Positions 33,961 to 52,525 are shown, counted from the stretch's first letter. The stretch: 64,000 nucleotides of DNA from Termitomyces sp. T153 (GCA_018296165.2 JACKQL020000036.1:62001-126000), one strand, 5' to 3'. The notes: generated by a model from the letters alone, not told the origin. Program-made: numbers and translations.

Positions 33961-35465
33961 TTAAGCTAGTGTACTTTCAACTCCCTCTGAACTTGGTCCC
34001 TGTGACAGAAGCGGCGCAGCTTTCCTTTCATGGCCTTTCCCCCTTAAAACATTCTCAATATAGAATTCGCCTGCCTGTGATTAATCATGAAAGGTCAACT
34101 GGCAGAGAAAAATAATTGTTCTCAACCATACCTTGTAACTACTCCGCACCAGGGGACCACTAGCAACGTATAGGAATCCAATGTCTTCTGCAATCTTTTT
34201 CCAAGAGTCAAACTCTGCCGGATCGACATAGCGATCGACCTTCATATGTCGCTTTGTTGGTCTCATATACTGTCCAAATGTAACGACATCGACGTCAATT
34301 TTGCGAAGTTCTAGCAGGTAATTAAGGTTAATGTCGCTGATTCAAGAAGAAGAATGTTATACCCTGAAGCGCAGCCATGACTTGGTCATTTGTCTCGCCC
34401 ACTCCGAGCATGATGCTTGTTTTGGTTACGCGAACGCCTTCTTTCTTTGCATGCTCAAGAACTCTGAGGCTCTGCCGGAAAGTCGCCCGCCGGTCGCGTA
34501 CAAAGGGAGTGAGCTGCTCAACAGTTTCGATGTTATGTGCGTATACGTCCAGGCCGGACTTCGCAACAAGTGATACATGTTCGAGTGAGCCGGCAAAATC
34601 ACCTGTGAGGGCTTCTACAAGTATATGAGGTGCTCTTGAGGCCCAATTGATAGAATGAAGATCATTAAAGACTACGCGACTCACTTCTGCTTGATCTTCC
34701 GAATCGTCTCCGCAAAATGGTGGGCACCCCCATCAGCGAGGTCTAGGCATAATAAGCGTGAGGAAATTTCTGGACTAGCGTAGACGCCGTACCATCGCGG
34801 TCCACGCTGGTCAACACAATATAACCTAGACCCCAACGGCTTATTGCCTCAGCTGTGTTTTCCGGCTCATGGGAATCCAATGGTGGGGGTTTCCTTGACG
34901 TTTTCACAGAGCAGAATCGGCAACCACGAGTACAAGTGTCACCCATAAGCTAGATAGCTTTATGAGCTCCTACGTCAATTAGCCAGTCATGTTTGAAGAT
35001 TCTCACCATGATTGTGGCAGTGGCGGTGTTTCGACCCTCAGCTTCTGTCGCACCCTTTTTACCTCCCCAACAATCCCCAATGTTGGGACATCGAGCCTCT
35101 TCACATACAGTATTGAGGTTAAGCCCTCGTAGGTCCTTCTTGATTTTGCTAAAGGAGCCTCCGGATGGAATGCTGGTTTTGAGGTAGGAAGGAAGACGTG
35201 GACTACAACAGTACATGACGGTGAAGAAGCACATGAAAATTTCGATTTGTAGTTACCCTTTGGCGTTTCCCAATACTATGCGTTCGTGTTCTCCACCAGA
35301 GCTTGAAACAAAATCGTCAAAAGAAGGACCATTGTCAAGTACATCCCGAAACGATGCTTTTGAGGTTGAAGGGCCAGTCGCGGTGGCAAAACAGCGGACA
35401 TACGTCAAACTAGCAGACCGTAGTCGGGTCGAGCGAAGAGCCAGAGACATAGTGTGTAATGTCAT
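33961..35465 (-). CDS. LIP5: Lipoyl synthase, mitochondrial
   Basis: Lipoyl synthase is a radical SAM enzyme that inserts two sulfurs into protein-bound octanoyl groups, completing the lipoyl cofactor of E2 proteins. The start [20 protein letters not shown] (second Met 15 bp in) is an Arg/Ser-rich presequence. The auxiliary cluster motif [17 protein letters not shown] has the CX4CX5C cysteines. The radical SAM motif is [20 protein letters not shown] (CX3CX2C). Further family blocks are [90 protein letters not shown] and [20 protein letters not shown]. About 385 residues over seven or so exons. It is divergent from CMC1, with 69 bp between start codons. Confidence 0.95.
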
Positions 35466-35534
35466 TGTAAGCCGATTCCAACTGGCAACCGGAAAGAGAC
35501 AGATTTGTTCCTGTTGATCACGCTTGATTCAGAA
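35466..35534. promoter_or_regulatory. 69-bp bidirectional promoter, LIP5 / CMC1
   Basis: Only 69 bp separate the divergent start codons of two nuclear genes for mitochondrial proteins. If the second LIP5 methionine is used, the gap is 84 bp. Confidence 0.6.
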
Positions 35535-35919
35535 ATGAACGCCCTTTCGAGACGCGAAGAGGAAGCTCTTTTGAAGGCAGCTAAAACTAGGGCACTGAGG
35601 GAATGTGACACTGTTGTTAAAGGTGACTACCTTCATTTTGTTTCTGTCCGTAGCTCATGCAACAGATTCTTAGATTTCGCAGAGTGTGCTGCTGGTCGGA
35701 CAATATCAGTTGCTTGGGCATGCAGGGAGCCTCTCAAAAAAGTTCAAGATTGCATGGTCCAGTAGTACGTATCGCCGTGTATCCTAAATTTTCTCGCTGG
35801 TTAATTTCTCATTTAGCACGGGCCCCGAACCTATGGAGGCTGTTCGTGCTGAGTACCTGCGTTTACGCAAATTGCAGCAATTACAGCAAGAGGAACGGAC
35901 ACCTCAAGCATCACCATGA
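35535..35919 (+). CDS. CMC1: CMC1-like twin CX9C cytochrome oxidase assembly factor
   Basis: Three exons join in frame to about 94 residues. Exon 1 is MNALSRREEEALLKAAKTRA to VVK. The joined product has two CX9C motifs, CDTVVKDFAEC and CREPLKKVQDC, spaced as in the Cmc1 family of intermembrane-space proteins imported by the Mia40 relay. The family block AAGRTISVAWACRE lies between them. The tail EAVRAEYLRLRKLQQLQQEE is helical and charged. Cmc1 helps Cox1 maturation and copper handling for cytochrome c oxidase. All four cysteines of the twin motif are present. It is head-to-head with LIP5. Confidence 0.85.
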
Positions 35920-36082
35920 TTCGTAATCTGTCATACATATGTGCGAGTCTGCCAAAGTAATTGTCTATTTTTTCTTGTATGTCTCGAAGTTGGACATAAC
36001 CATACCCTGCATCAATACATAATACATTATAATTGAAAAACTCTACTTTGTGAACAGGTGAGGTACAAATGTAAAATTGTTC

Positions 36083-37149
36083 TTATTTCCCGTTGACGGA
36101 CTTCCATTGAGCTTGAGCACCGAGTAATGAAGTGATGAGACTGAATCGACCGTCAGTGATATTGTTGCATAGCCCATGGAAAAGGACAAACCCTATGATT
36201 CCCAAAGCTCCGTCATTAACGTTGGCGATTCCAGCCCCCGTAGCTGGAATCCATACATCCAAAATATCAACAATGAATTGCCGACGAGCTGCTCCTTGGG
36301 CACTGTGAAACATTCAATTAGTCTATTTTTTCATGAGAAAAAAGAGGACGGACGCCTTTACTGCGCTCAGTCGAACTTCGCGCTGATTCTCCTCGGATAT
36401 GTCTTTTTCACCGCAGGAACTGCCCTGGAGTTTGCTACTCTCACGCGCTAGTCGTATTGTCTTGAAGGAAAACAAAGCTAGTCAGCGCATTGAGTGGGTA
36501 TAAGAAGAACACGTACCTTGAGAACGCCGCCGGCTAAGCTGAAGAGGATTCCGGCAAGCCATAGCTGACTGGATCTCTTGGAGAATCTCTTAGCAGCCAC
36601 AGAGTCAACACTAATGAACTTGATGGTATTTGCCTTGAATGTAAATTGATCGATGAATGTATTCTAATCTGAACATGGATGTATCCTCTTACCCAGATCA
36701 AAGCGTCGTAGCACAAATATCCGAAGTATCCAAGTTGTCTACCGATTGCAAAAATCTGTTCAATAGCAGGACCATTTGCAAGGCTGGCACGCAATGCAGA
36801 TTGAAGGTGTTCTATGGGCTTTCCTAGCCTCATTACTTTTAACCGTCCAGAGTTATACGGGCAAGAAATCAAGAAAGACCAAACCACCTACACTTTCTGG
36901 CAGTCCCAAGGTGAGATTTCAATGCGTTCCACCGCGCTGCATCAAGTTTGTGACCCTTGGTCAGGAGATACCATGCAAAGAATCGTGCGAAGTATTGGAC
37001 TCCTCGATAGGTCTATTACCAAATATATTAATAGCATCCCAGGAGTACAATGAAAGTGTCACCTTGTCACGACCCACAGTGGTGGAAGCAAACTTGATAC
37101 TGCGAGACACAGCAGGATGCAAGATAACCTGAGAGGCGACTGAAGCCAT
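36083..37149 (-). CDS. PEX11: PEX11-like peroxisomal membrane protein
   Basis: Pex11 shapes and divides peroxisomes. Four or five exons join to about 245 residues: MASVASQVILHPAVSRSIKF with ASTTVGRDK; TYRGVQYFARFFAWYLLTKG with HKLDAARWNALKSHLGTARK; LMRLGKPIEHLQSALRASLA then IGRQLGYFGYLCYDALIW; NTIKFISVDSVAAKRFSKRS with SQLWLAGILFSLAGGVLKTI; and AQGAARRQFIVDILDVWIPA ending GALGIIGFVLFHGL and SLLGAQAQWKSVNGK. The N-terminal amphipathic block and the late hydrophobic helix with VWIPATG are family hallmarks. It is divergent from the fumarase gene, with 242 bp between start codons. Confidence 0.88.
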
Positions 37150-37391
37150 TATTGTCGAGTGCGAGGTTCGGAGGACCGGGTACTTGGGATATTAATTTAT
37201 AATTGACACGCTTGCACGTGTTTTTCGCCGACTCTGGGTCCCGGTTGGTCGCTGTCTCGTTGCGATGAGCAGCGTCGGGCAGATTCGGGCGGAGAAACCC
37301 GTCCGTTGAGTTCACAAGCTTGTTCCGTCGTCGTGGTCGCCGGCCTACATATATACACCCACAACCTCGTTTTCCTCACGTCTTTTGGAAG

Positions 37392-39512
37392 ATGGCTTCT
37401 CTATCTCGCGCAGTAGGAATCAGCTGCTATTGTCTCACATGTGTCTGATCCACGTGATAATTCCAGGTTCGATATCCTCGCCCAGGAGGCGCGCAGGCGT
37501 GCATTCGTCTCTTCTCTACTTCGCAAATGGCACGTATCCACTCATTCACTCGTGAGATATACATACAAACATCTATAATATAGTCTAAGCAGCAATATCG
37601 CACTGAAAAAGATACCTTTGGTGACCTCCAAGTCCCTGCTGACCGATATTGGGGAGCTCAGACACAACGGTAAATCTATTCAATGACAGTATAGCATCGT
37701 AACTGATAGAAGTATGCAGTTCCTTGCAAAATTTCGACATTGGTGGATCTGCCGAACGTCTTCCACCACCTTTGATCAAAGCTTTCGGAGTTGTGAAGAA
37801 AGCTGCCTCCATCGTAAATGTTACCTATGGACTGGATCCTAAGATCGGTGGTGCAATTCAACAGGCTGCTGATGATGTGCGCGCCCTCTCCATCGATATT
37901 CTCGAAATGATGAATTGACTTTGATTTCAAGGTTATTTCTGGCAAGTTGTCTGACCATTTCCCGCTAGTCGTCTTCCAAACGGGTAGTGGTACCCAGAGC
38001 AATATGAACGCCAACGAGGTCCTTTTTCTAGTTTAAATCGTCGTAAAAGCAACACTTAATGCCCGTGCAGGTCATTTCTAATCGTGCCATTGAACTTTTG
38101 GGTGGTGAACTCGGTTCAAAAAAACCGGTACACCCCAATGATCATGTTAACATGAGCCAAAGTAGCAATGACACGTAGGTACCTATTCCGACACTCTTTC
38201 ACAAGTGACACTGATTTTCCAAGCTTCCCAACTGTCATGCACGTTGCTGCTGTCTCCGAGCTGCACAATACCCTTCTTCCCGCTCTGATTGAACTTCGTG
38301 ATGCTCTGGAAGCCAAATCGAAGGAGTTTGAAAGAATTATCAAAATCGGACGGACCCATCTGCAGGTCAGAGCTTTGACGACAATTTTCAATTTCCTCTG
38401 AACTAAGGTTTATCATTCGTTCAGGATGCCACTCCATTAACTCTTGGCCAAGAGTTCACTGGATATGTCCAACAAGTGACTAATGGTATTGCTCGGGTTA
38501 ATGACGTCATCCCTCGCCTGAGCCTGCTTGCTCAAGGCGGAACCGCTGTTGGAACGGTGAGTATATATTGAGCATTAACCAAGGCATCCTCTGAGAGTTC
38601 TGACTACAGGGCTTGAACACTCGGAAAGGATTCGATGTCAGCATTGCAACTGAAATATCAAAGCTCACGGGCATTGAATTCAAGACTGCTCCCAATAAAG
38701 TCTGTTGTTTTGACAATGTCTCCTTCAATAAGCTCAGTAAGGTCATCTACAGTTTGAATCACTCGCCGCGCACGATGCGATGGTCGAAGCACACGGTGCC
38801 CTGAACGTTATTGCGTGTTCTTTGATGAAGATTGCCAACGACATACGCTTCCTTGGCTCTGGACCTCGATGTGGCTTTGGCGAACTTAGTCTGCCTGAAA
38901 ATGAGCCCGGAAGTAGTATTATGCCGGGCAAAGTAAACCCTACACAGTGCGAGGCTATCACTATGGTGGCTGCACAGGTCATAGGCAACCAAACGGCTGT
39001 CAGTGTTGCAGGCGCCAGTGGTCAATTCGAAGTACGAAAATTTTCCCCATCAATCATGGACCGGATTCTTACACCGGTGAATAGCTCAACGTGTTCAAAC
39101 CAGTCATAGCACAGAACGTCCTCCGCAGTATTCGTCTACTGGCCGACGGCAAGTGTTCTCTGTCATATATCCGTACGAGTGCTAAACTCATTCTGTACTC
39201 AGGAGCACGTTCATTTACCAAGAACTGTGTGATTGGAATCAAAGCTAATGAACAACGTATCACTGCTCTGTTGAACGAATCGCTCATGCTTGCAACGATT
39301 CTCAACAGCCACCTTGGTTATGACAGTCAGTATCGATGTATTTTTTAGTGAATTGTTGCTCACAAGGAAGCGTAGACGTCGCGAAGTGTGCAAAGAAGGC
39401 ACACAAAGAAGGCACGACATTGAAGGAGGCAACCGTGGCATTAGGTTTCCTCACGCCAGAAGAATTTGACGAAAAAGTTCGTCCCGAGCTGATGTTACAC
39501 CCAGATCCTTGA
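37392..39512 (+). CDS. FUM1: Fumarate hydratase
   Basis: Fumarase interconverts fumarate and malate in the TCA cycle. The start [20 protein letters not shown] with RLFSTSQM is a mitochondrial presequence. Exons then give [112 protein letters not shown] (the class II fumarase signature [11 protein letters not shown]) and [20 protein letters not shown], ending [17 protein letters not shown]. About ten introns of 50-60 bp. One at 39149-39202 starts GCAAGT (GC-AG), and the first intron after the presequence also seems to need a GC donor (ATG|GCACGT). The product is about 490 residues and looks intact. Confidence 0.93.
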
Positions 39513-40092
39513 GTTCGATTACCCTTACATAACTGCGAATGTTTGCGAGCTGTCACCATCAATGATGGGAAGCGAATTACTCTGGATTATGTAATGAATA
39601 GTAACTTGGAAATAGATGACATTTGGCCTGGTGTCTGAGGGTAGAGGTACCGACAGGAAGCGAGAATGCAAAATATCTATGAAAATCATCAGGAAAAGGA
39701 GGACTGGTGAGAATGCCCAAGGCTGTAAAGGGCTGCTGGCCATGCCCTCGGAACCCGTGTCGAGGCAACGGTGGAAGATTGGGCAGTTGCCATTTTGGGC
39801 GAATTGTGAACTGCAATGTAAATGCGTAAAAAGATCAGACTTTGAAACAGCGGTGCTTGCCTCTCAGCCGGCCTTTGACAGCTTTCTAAGCTTCCCCCCT
39901 CCCATCTCCTCCTCTCCGTCTCTCTCCATTCCTCTCGTCTCTCTCCGACGCCTCCAGTAGCACCCACCCATACATTCTTCGCCCCTTTCATCCCCACTTT
40001 GCCAGCGAACGAAGCCTTGATCCCACGCGGGCCATAGCTAGACGCCTCATTTCTCTTCTAATATCTCCCAACCAGCAGTCTCCATCGACAAC
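39513..40092. other. Intergenic segment before INO80
   Basis: About 580 bp between the FUM1 stop and the INO80 start. It ends in a pyrimidine-rich tract at about 39890-39960 (CT-rich on the plus strand), a common feature of fungal promoters. No gene was recognised; the minus-strand frames at 39525-39997 look like shadows. Confidence 0.45.
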
Positions 40093-45665
<5,573 letters not shown>

Positions 45666-46105
45666 ATTTGGTGTACATCATAACGACCGCACTTTTTGGA
45701 TCTATTGCAAATTATCATAGAACTTCTAATTGTATGACTACATATGTATCACTCGTGTCTCGGTGCAGAGATAAACTTTTTGACACCGCTTTGATGTCCG
45801 ATCATTTTGCCAAAAACTGACTCCGGGCAATATTGCCACCCATCCACACTCCTTATGTGCAACAGTTTCGTGGTCCATCTATCTCATGCACTCAGTGATA
45901 TCGCGCATTCATCAATTTTTGTATACGGCACACTCTATTCCTATTGAATCTTTCACTCAGCCCACTTTCATCGATCTCGGGAACCTTGCACTTTGCCATC
46001 TGGGCAAGAGCTTAAAAACAAAACCCCCCTTTTATTCAACCTCTCCTTCAAGTATCCGGACGCAAGCAGTATAGACAGATCAAATTTCGACCTTGGTCCA
46101 TCGGG
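45666..46105. other. Intergenic segment between INO80 and DHX29-like gene
   Basis: About 440 bp in tandem orientation, holding the INO80 3' region and the promoter of the next gene. A 62-codon frame at 45886-46074 shows no feature. Nothing else was recognised. Confidence 0.45.
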
Positions 46106-49100
46106 ATGGCCAAGAAGAAAAAAACGCAGTTGAAACCGTTGGCCCGGGGGTTCGCGACGACCTCCGTCCCGAAGAAAGTCACACTTGTAGAAGCTGAACA
46201 AAAGGAGACCACTCCAGACAATCAGATAGAGGAATCAATCCTCTCGGTTCAGGGAGAAACGTCGACAGACGTCACCATTGTTTCATTGAATTTACAGGAT
46301 GAGTTTGATCCAGAAAAGGTTGAAGAACAGTCACTCCAAAATCTAGTCGACAAACTTCAGGAGAAAACTGAGAAGGAAATCGCACGGTGAGTGTTTTCGT
46401 TATCTTGGAAACGAAAATTGATTCTGAGCACCGAACAGAGCCGTCAAGGTCCGCTGCATGCATTTCCCTTTCGCATTCGTCTTTCTCAGAGTTTTCAGGT
46501 CATTGAAATGGATCGACGCTTCACAAAGACTCTCCCCTGCCTCGAGTTAGATTCCGCACTTGTTGACCGTATTCTTGCCCTTGCTTCATTGAGTTCTTGT
46601 GAAGGTACGTGATAACGTATTTGTTTTCACGTTTTAATCACACAATCATAGCGAAAAAAATGCTAGAGGAGTCCGAGGACAAAGCGATCGCCCGGCTCGG
46701 TATAACTTATGGTGTTCTTAGGCGCTTGGGGATTTCGGAGTCCAGAGTCGAGGAATGTCTTCGAGCGATACAAGGAGTCGACATCGATGAAGCAATTGAG
46801 TGGGTGAGTGGTCATGCATCATGTATAGACTTTCTGTTGATCTGTTCATATATATCAAGCTCTATTTCCACTGCACCGAGGCAGAGCTAGAAAACAGACG
46901 TACGCGTTGATTTCTTCATGGTCGAATACCCTTACAATCCGATTTCTAGGTGCCTCAGAGCCGACAGAGCCCAGAACGCCAAAGACTCCTGTTCCAAAGA
47001 GCTCCAGAATGCCAGGAACACCGCGAACTCCTGCAGAGTTCCTGGTGTCCTCAATTCACACCCCAAAAGCTAATGCACCTGCTCGCCTTGATGTCAATGC
47101 TCCAATGTTTGTCCCAGCACATTTGCGTATAAAGGACGTTTTTAGAATCGAGGGTACCTCCGACCTTAACTCAAGTGCATCGGATTCTGAGTGCGGTTCC
47201 CCGGTTTCCGATGATTCCGCCATGCAGTATGCTCAGACAAGGTTGAAACTAGAACGTCTCTCACAAAATGGTCGATATGCTAGTGCAGCGGCGGCATCTC
47301 AGGCGCAGGAGCTTCAAAAAAGATTAGCATCGTTCAAGAAAGACTACTTTTTCGATGAAAGGGAGGCTGAGGCTATTTATCGCATCGAGCGCGACAAGGC
47401 AAATACGACTGCACTTTTCGATAGATTACGTGGGGGTACTATAATGCCACCTAATCAAGTAGCAGGTGATGACGAAAGCGAGGCGATTCAGAAGCAATCA
47501 TATCTCCAACCACAGATTCCAACTCCGTCCACTGTAGTTCCTGATATTTTTGACGATGATAGCGAGGATTCTGCCTCTGGTGGTATTCTCGAGATACTAG
47601 AGAATTTGCCTGCGACAGAAATCAATCCTCAGGGCAAGACCATACAGATTCGGGATATGGCCCTTCCTAAACACTGGTCGGGTCGTACACCCAAGGCCTT
47701 ACTGCAGGAAACTATTGCAAAGACGGACCGATATGCCGCTATCGGCTATACCATTATTTCTGGAGCGAGTCGTGCCAAAAGAGCTGCGTTAAGTATCCGT
47801 TGGGAGGGTAGCAAGACGGATGAATGGTTTATGAACGATGTTGCATGTCACGATGAAACACAAGCAGAACAGTACATTGCCACCATCGCCTTGCATGCGC
47901 TCACTTTTCCTCCGACCGATGGTTTTGCGGGCAATACCACGGCCATATCGAACAATTCAACCTTTTTCCGCTTATTGCCTGCCGTGTTTCGAGATCTCTG
48001 GGACGAACTCGAAACAACGAGAAAGACAAGAGATAATACTAATAACCGTAAGCAGTGGGCAAAGTTACGTTCCATCATTGAAACAAAGCTGGAAATTACT
48101 GGCAAAGTGTGCCCTCGTCCTTCTTTCGAGACCTATAGCTATAGTGTACTAACAGTGTACAGCAGATCAATAGCAAAGGCAACAAGCAAATTCCAGACAC
48201 GGCGGTTCACCAGGTCCAGCGATCGTCACCGATACCAAGTGAGATTGCCTCCGAACAACTTGCTGCAAGCTTCAGAGCGCGACAGGCTAGTGCTGAATAT
48301 CAAGAAATGCTGGTGAGTCCCCTGATCTATTTGGGCGTCCTTAGGCTAAAGGGCCAACAGGTGCAACGAAATGCATTGCCAATTGCTACATATCGAGACA
48401 AGATTGTTGGGATTTTGGAACAATCACAGGTTCTCGTTTTAAGTGGTGAAACAGGCTGGTGAGCAAGATCCCTGTCTTCGTTGTCATCTTCCAGGAATAA
48501 ATTTATCTGCAGTGGTAAATCCACCCAAGTACCTGCTTTTATCCTCGAGGACCAGTTATCTCGAGGGAAACCGTGCAAAATTTATTGCACTGAGCCACGA
48601 CGAATATCTGCCATATCGTTGGCTCAACGTGAGTTGTTTCTTGCCCTTGTTATTCGTGCTGAAATCAAGTTTTGTTTAGGTGTTTCTCGTGAGCTCGGTG
48701 ACCCTGCCAACGCCGTTGGGACAGTCAATTCTCTTGTTGGATATTCCATTCGGTTGGAGAGTAACACGACACGTAACACGCGTCTGGCCTTTGTCACTAA
48801 TGGCATCGCACTCCGGATGCTAGAAGGTGGAACAGGGCATGGTGGTCAGGGGACAGCTTTCGATGAAATAACGGTAAATGGGCCCCATATATTCCAGTGC
48901 GATATATTAACTATGGATCTGCAATTAGCATATCATTATTGACGAGGTTGGCAGATATCTCGAGTTTAGGAAGACGGTGCTCACGACTAATACCAGGTCC
49001 ACGAACGTACTATAGAATCTGACTTCCTTCTAATTGTGTTGAAATCGTTGCTGGCGCAACGATCAGATCTCAGGTATTTGGTGAGACTTCACCCGTTATT

Positions 49101-51661
49101 TTTTCCTGTAACAACCCCCGGCAGAGTCATTCTAATGTCAGCCACGGTGGACGCCGAGAAAATCTCAGAATTCTTCAACAACTGTCCCACTTTACACGTC
49201 CCTGGACGGACTTTCCCGGTGGACGTTCGATTCTTGGAAGATGCAGTACAGTATACTGGGTGGTCGGTTTCCGAAAGCTCACAATATGCCAGGCGCTGTA
49301 GGCTGTTCTATATCCTGACATAGCCAATCATTCATTCCATTCCCTTTCAGTGCATGATAAGTACTACCAAGGTAAGGCAAGGCCTGATTGGATCGAAGAG
49401 TTGACAGCTGGAGAAGATGACGACGATGAAACTGTTCAAGAGAGTGTCAAACTAGAGAAACGCTATTCACCGGAAACCGCCTCGACCATTAATCTTCTTG
49501 ACGAGCGTCTGATTCCCTATGATTTGATCATTCGCCTGTTGGAACGTATATGCTTTGACGACCCTTCCGATGTGTCGTATTCTGCCGCAGTCTTGATATT
49601 TATGCCAGGTCTGGCAGAGATTCGTCGTTTGAATGACATATTGACGGAACATCCGTCCTTTGGAAATAATCACTTTTTCAAACTCTTCCCTCTTCATTCA
49701 ACATTGTCGAGCGAAAATCAGAGTGCCGTCTTCGATATACCTCCCGAGGGCGTACGGAAAATTGTTATAGGTGTGTATTGATGCAAGACTTGGCGCCATC
49801 AAGCTCAACTCATCGAATAGCTACCAACATTGCTGAGACTGGCATCACTATTCCAGATATAACCTGTGTCATTGACACGGGTAAACATCGTGAAATGAGG
49901 TATATCGCATATTATGCTAGCTACCTGCTTTTAACATCATTGTTCTAGGTTCGATGAAAAGCGACAGATTAGTCGCCTGGTGGAAACCTTTATCGCCAAA
50001 AGTAACGCGGCACAGAGGCGTGGGCGAGCCGGTCGTGTTCGAAATGGCCTCTGTTTTCATCTATTCACCAAACTTCGTTACGATACCCAGGTATTTTTTG
50101 CGCAGCCTGACCCATTTTTAAGTGTCCAATTATTTGTCAGATGGCAGATAACCCCCTTCCTGAGATGATGCGTCTAAGCCTTTCTGACTTGGCACTACGA
50201 ATCAAAATCATGAAAGTAGAACTAGGTTCCTCAATTGAAGATGTGTTATCTCGCGCGCTTGATCCTCCCACATCTATCAACGTGCAACGTGCTGTATCCA
50301 TGCTTGTCGAGGTTCGAGGTTGTCGGTTATCTTGCATGTCAAACTGACAAGCACATAGGTGGGAGCTTTAACTGCATCAGAGGAGATCACTCCCATGGGA
50401 CGACTTCTCAGCAAACTCCCTACCGATGTCCATCTGGGAAAGTTCCTCCTGACAGCAACCCTTTTCCGCTGTCTAGATCCTGCCCTGACCATCGCAGCCG
50501 CCCTCAATTCCAAGTCCCCATTTCTTTCACCTTTGGGCCTTGAACAAGAAGCCGATCGCGCGAAGCAAGCATTCAAATCTGGTCTGTTGTTCTTTGGCAT
50601 TTTTGTCGCTTCTAGCTCATCCAGAAATAGATAATTCCGACTTTTTAACGATCCACAATGCATTCGCGAGCTGGCGCAGAGCATCGGCCAATCCAAGCTT
50701 CGTGAGGAAGTTCTGTAGGATAAATTACCTAAGTCATCAGGTGCGCGCTACAGTTTGCTTCCTGTAGCTTTGCCTTCTATTGATGTGGCGTGTCCAGAAC
50801 CTTCAACAAATAGAGGAACTTCGCCAACAGTTCTTGGGGTTCGTATGTTTCTTCGAGCATTTCACAATTGTTCATGTGCAACTTTAGGTATCTGATAGAT
50901 TCTTCGTTCATTCAAGTGCATTCGGCCTTTGTCCGCGAGTTGAGCCGGTAGGACAAAGTCTGTCAAATTCATCTAACGCCCTGACATGTACCCTAGTGCT
51001 CGCTATGGGCGCAACAAGACCCGGTTTGTTGCTGTTCCACCTGAATTAGACACGAACTCGGGCAGCGTTCCATTGATTCGTGCGGCACTAACAGCGGGGC
51101 TCTTCCCAAAGATTCTTGCGATTGACCCTGCCAACAATCAAATGCGTACAATCTCGAACAATCAACAGGCCTCTTTTCACCCATCTTCGGTTAACTTTGG
51201 GAAGAAACCGGCGGATTTCGGTGTAAACCATCTAGCATATTTCACTCTCATGTGCGTTTTACCTGTGATATCTGGATGTCTGTCTAATATTGCTTTGCCT
51301 TCAGGCATTCTAAACGTCTATACGCTTGGGAGACAGGTCCTGTCGATGATATGGCTATGCTGCTACTATGTGGAGAGTGCGAATTCAAGGTCAGTCTTCC
51401 CGGTACTCAAGGACACATCGTTGAAATGATTGCTTCAATTAGTTAATCTCGGATTCCGCTATCATTGACCGCAAGATTAAATTCAGGATCTCTCCTAAAT
51501 CAAATATAGCACTCAAATTCCTTCGTATTCAGTTGTGGTCTCTCTTGGCTCATCAATTCCGAGGTAAACCCTTGACAGAGTCTCAGGTTCTATGGAATGA
51601 GATTGCAATGCTAGTGCTTGGGAAAGTCAAACTTGTTGCTGGGGAGGTCGGCATCGACTGA
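46106..51661 (+). CDS. DHX29: DHX29/YLR419W-like DEVH-box RNA helicase
   Basis: A large DEAH-type helicase. In mammals DHX29 binds the 40S subunit and helps scanning through structured leaders. About eighteen exons join in frame to roughly 1,500 residues. The start [20 protein letters not shown] is basic. A UBA-like segment ([20 protein letters not shown] with [20 protein letters not shown]) precedes a linker and an RWD-like segment ([20 protein letters not shown]). Motifs: [20 protein letters not shown] (I), [40 protein letters not shown] (II, DEVH), [62 protein letters not shown] and [11 protein letters not shown] (VI). The C-terminus has HA2 and OB-fold segments ending [12 protein letters not shown]. 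No frame fault was found. Confidence 0.88.
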
Positions 51662-51976
51662 GATGCTCTACATAGTGCCTTGATGACATTCTACTTTTCC
51701 ACATAATCAGTCGATGATTTAAATTGATCTCCTGTTGTTTGATGGTTTGAAGATGTTGAGGATGCAAAACAAAATAAAGTACGTACTTAGTCACATATAC
51801 ATCCACTTCACTTCGATCAGACGAACTGACAGCACAAGTTGAACATCGTTGATTCCGGACACTCCTAGTGACTACTTGACAACTCCTTAAAAGCAATTCC
51901 ACCGTTGAGTAATTCAAGGAGTAGTGATCGCTAAGAATAAACCAGCCCGACTACGTTCTCCACGCAAGACATTTAT
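51662..51976. other. Convergent 3' segment between DHX29-like gene and RPL22
   Basis: About 315 bp between two stop codons. The minus-strand 96-codon frame here has no recognisable content and overlaps the helicase 3' end. Probably both 3' untranslated regions. Confidence 0.4.
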
Positions 51977-52525
51977 TTACTCCTCGTCCTCGTCGCCAGC
52001 GCCAGCAATGTTGTAGAAACGAAGCTGATAATTATCTTTGGCAGAGGCAACGACACTGAAGAGGGAAAAAAAGTAGGTGTGACGTGACAATTCACCGCAT
52101 TAGAAACGATAACGTACCGAATCCAATCCCGGAGGCTGTTCTTCTTCAAGAACTTTTTAGTAAGGTATTTGAGGTATCTCTTGGAGAAAGGGATGTTTGA
52201 GGTGACCGTGATTTTGGTATTGCCTTGAAAAAGGTCATTTACATTTTTACATCGTGAAGTTCGCAGACTAACCATCGCGAGTGACCTTGACACTCTCACC
52301 AAGCTGACCGGCCTTGCCATCAACCTTGATACGATCGTGTAGGAATTTTTCGAAATCGGCACCGTCAAATACACCGTCGGCGGCAGGCTTAGAGTAGTCG
52401 ATGACAAACTTGTGCTTGGTAGCGCCGGTCTTTCCTGCGGCGGTCTTGGGCTAAGGAAGAAGAAAACCCGGTGTGAGCCTACTGAGAAGGGAACTCAGCA
52501 AAGCGATACCGAGGAAACTGACCAT
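51977..52525 (-). CDS. RPL22: 60S ribosomal protein L22 (eL22)
   Basis: Four exons join in frame to about 125 residues: the ATG alone (52523-52525), then [20 protein letters not shown] with [20 protein letters not shown] and [20 protein letters not shown], then [20 protein letters not shown] with [15 protein letters not shown], and a last exon [20 protein letters not shown] ending in the acidic DEDEE. Every block is typical of eL22, which lies on the outside of the 60S subunit near the exit tunnel. The intron after the ATG is 52451-52522 (72 bp). It is divergent from CBF5. Confidence 0.95.

Noticed and set aside
37450..37460. Single CACGTG in FUM1 intron 1
   Set aside because: A lone hexamer is expected by chance, unlike the duplicated units at 1261-1317.
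37724..37918. Apparent early stop in fumarase after AADDV
   Set aside because: The stop is inside an intron. Splicing GAT|GTGCGC...CAAG restores [15 protein letters not shown] in frame.
39890..39960. Pyrimidine-rich tract as a special element
   Set aside because: CT-rich stretches are common in fungal promoters, and this one simply precedes INO80.
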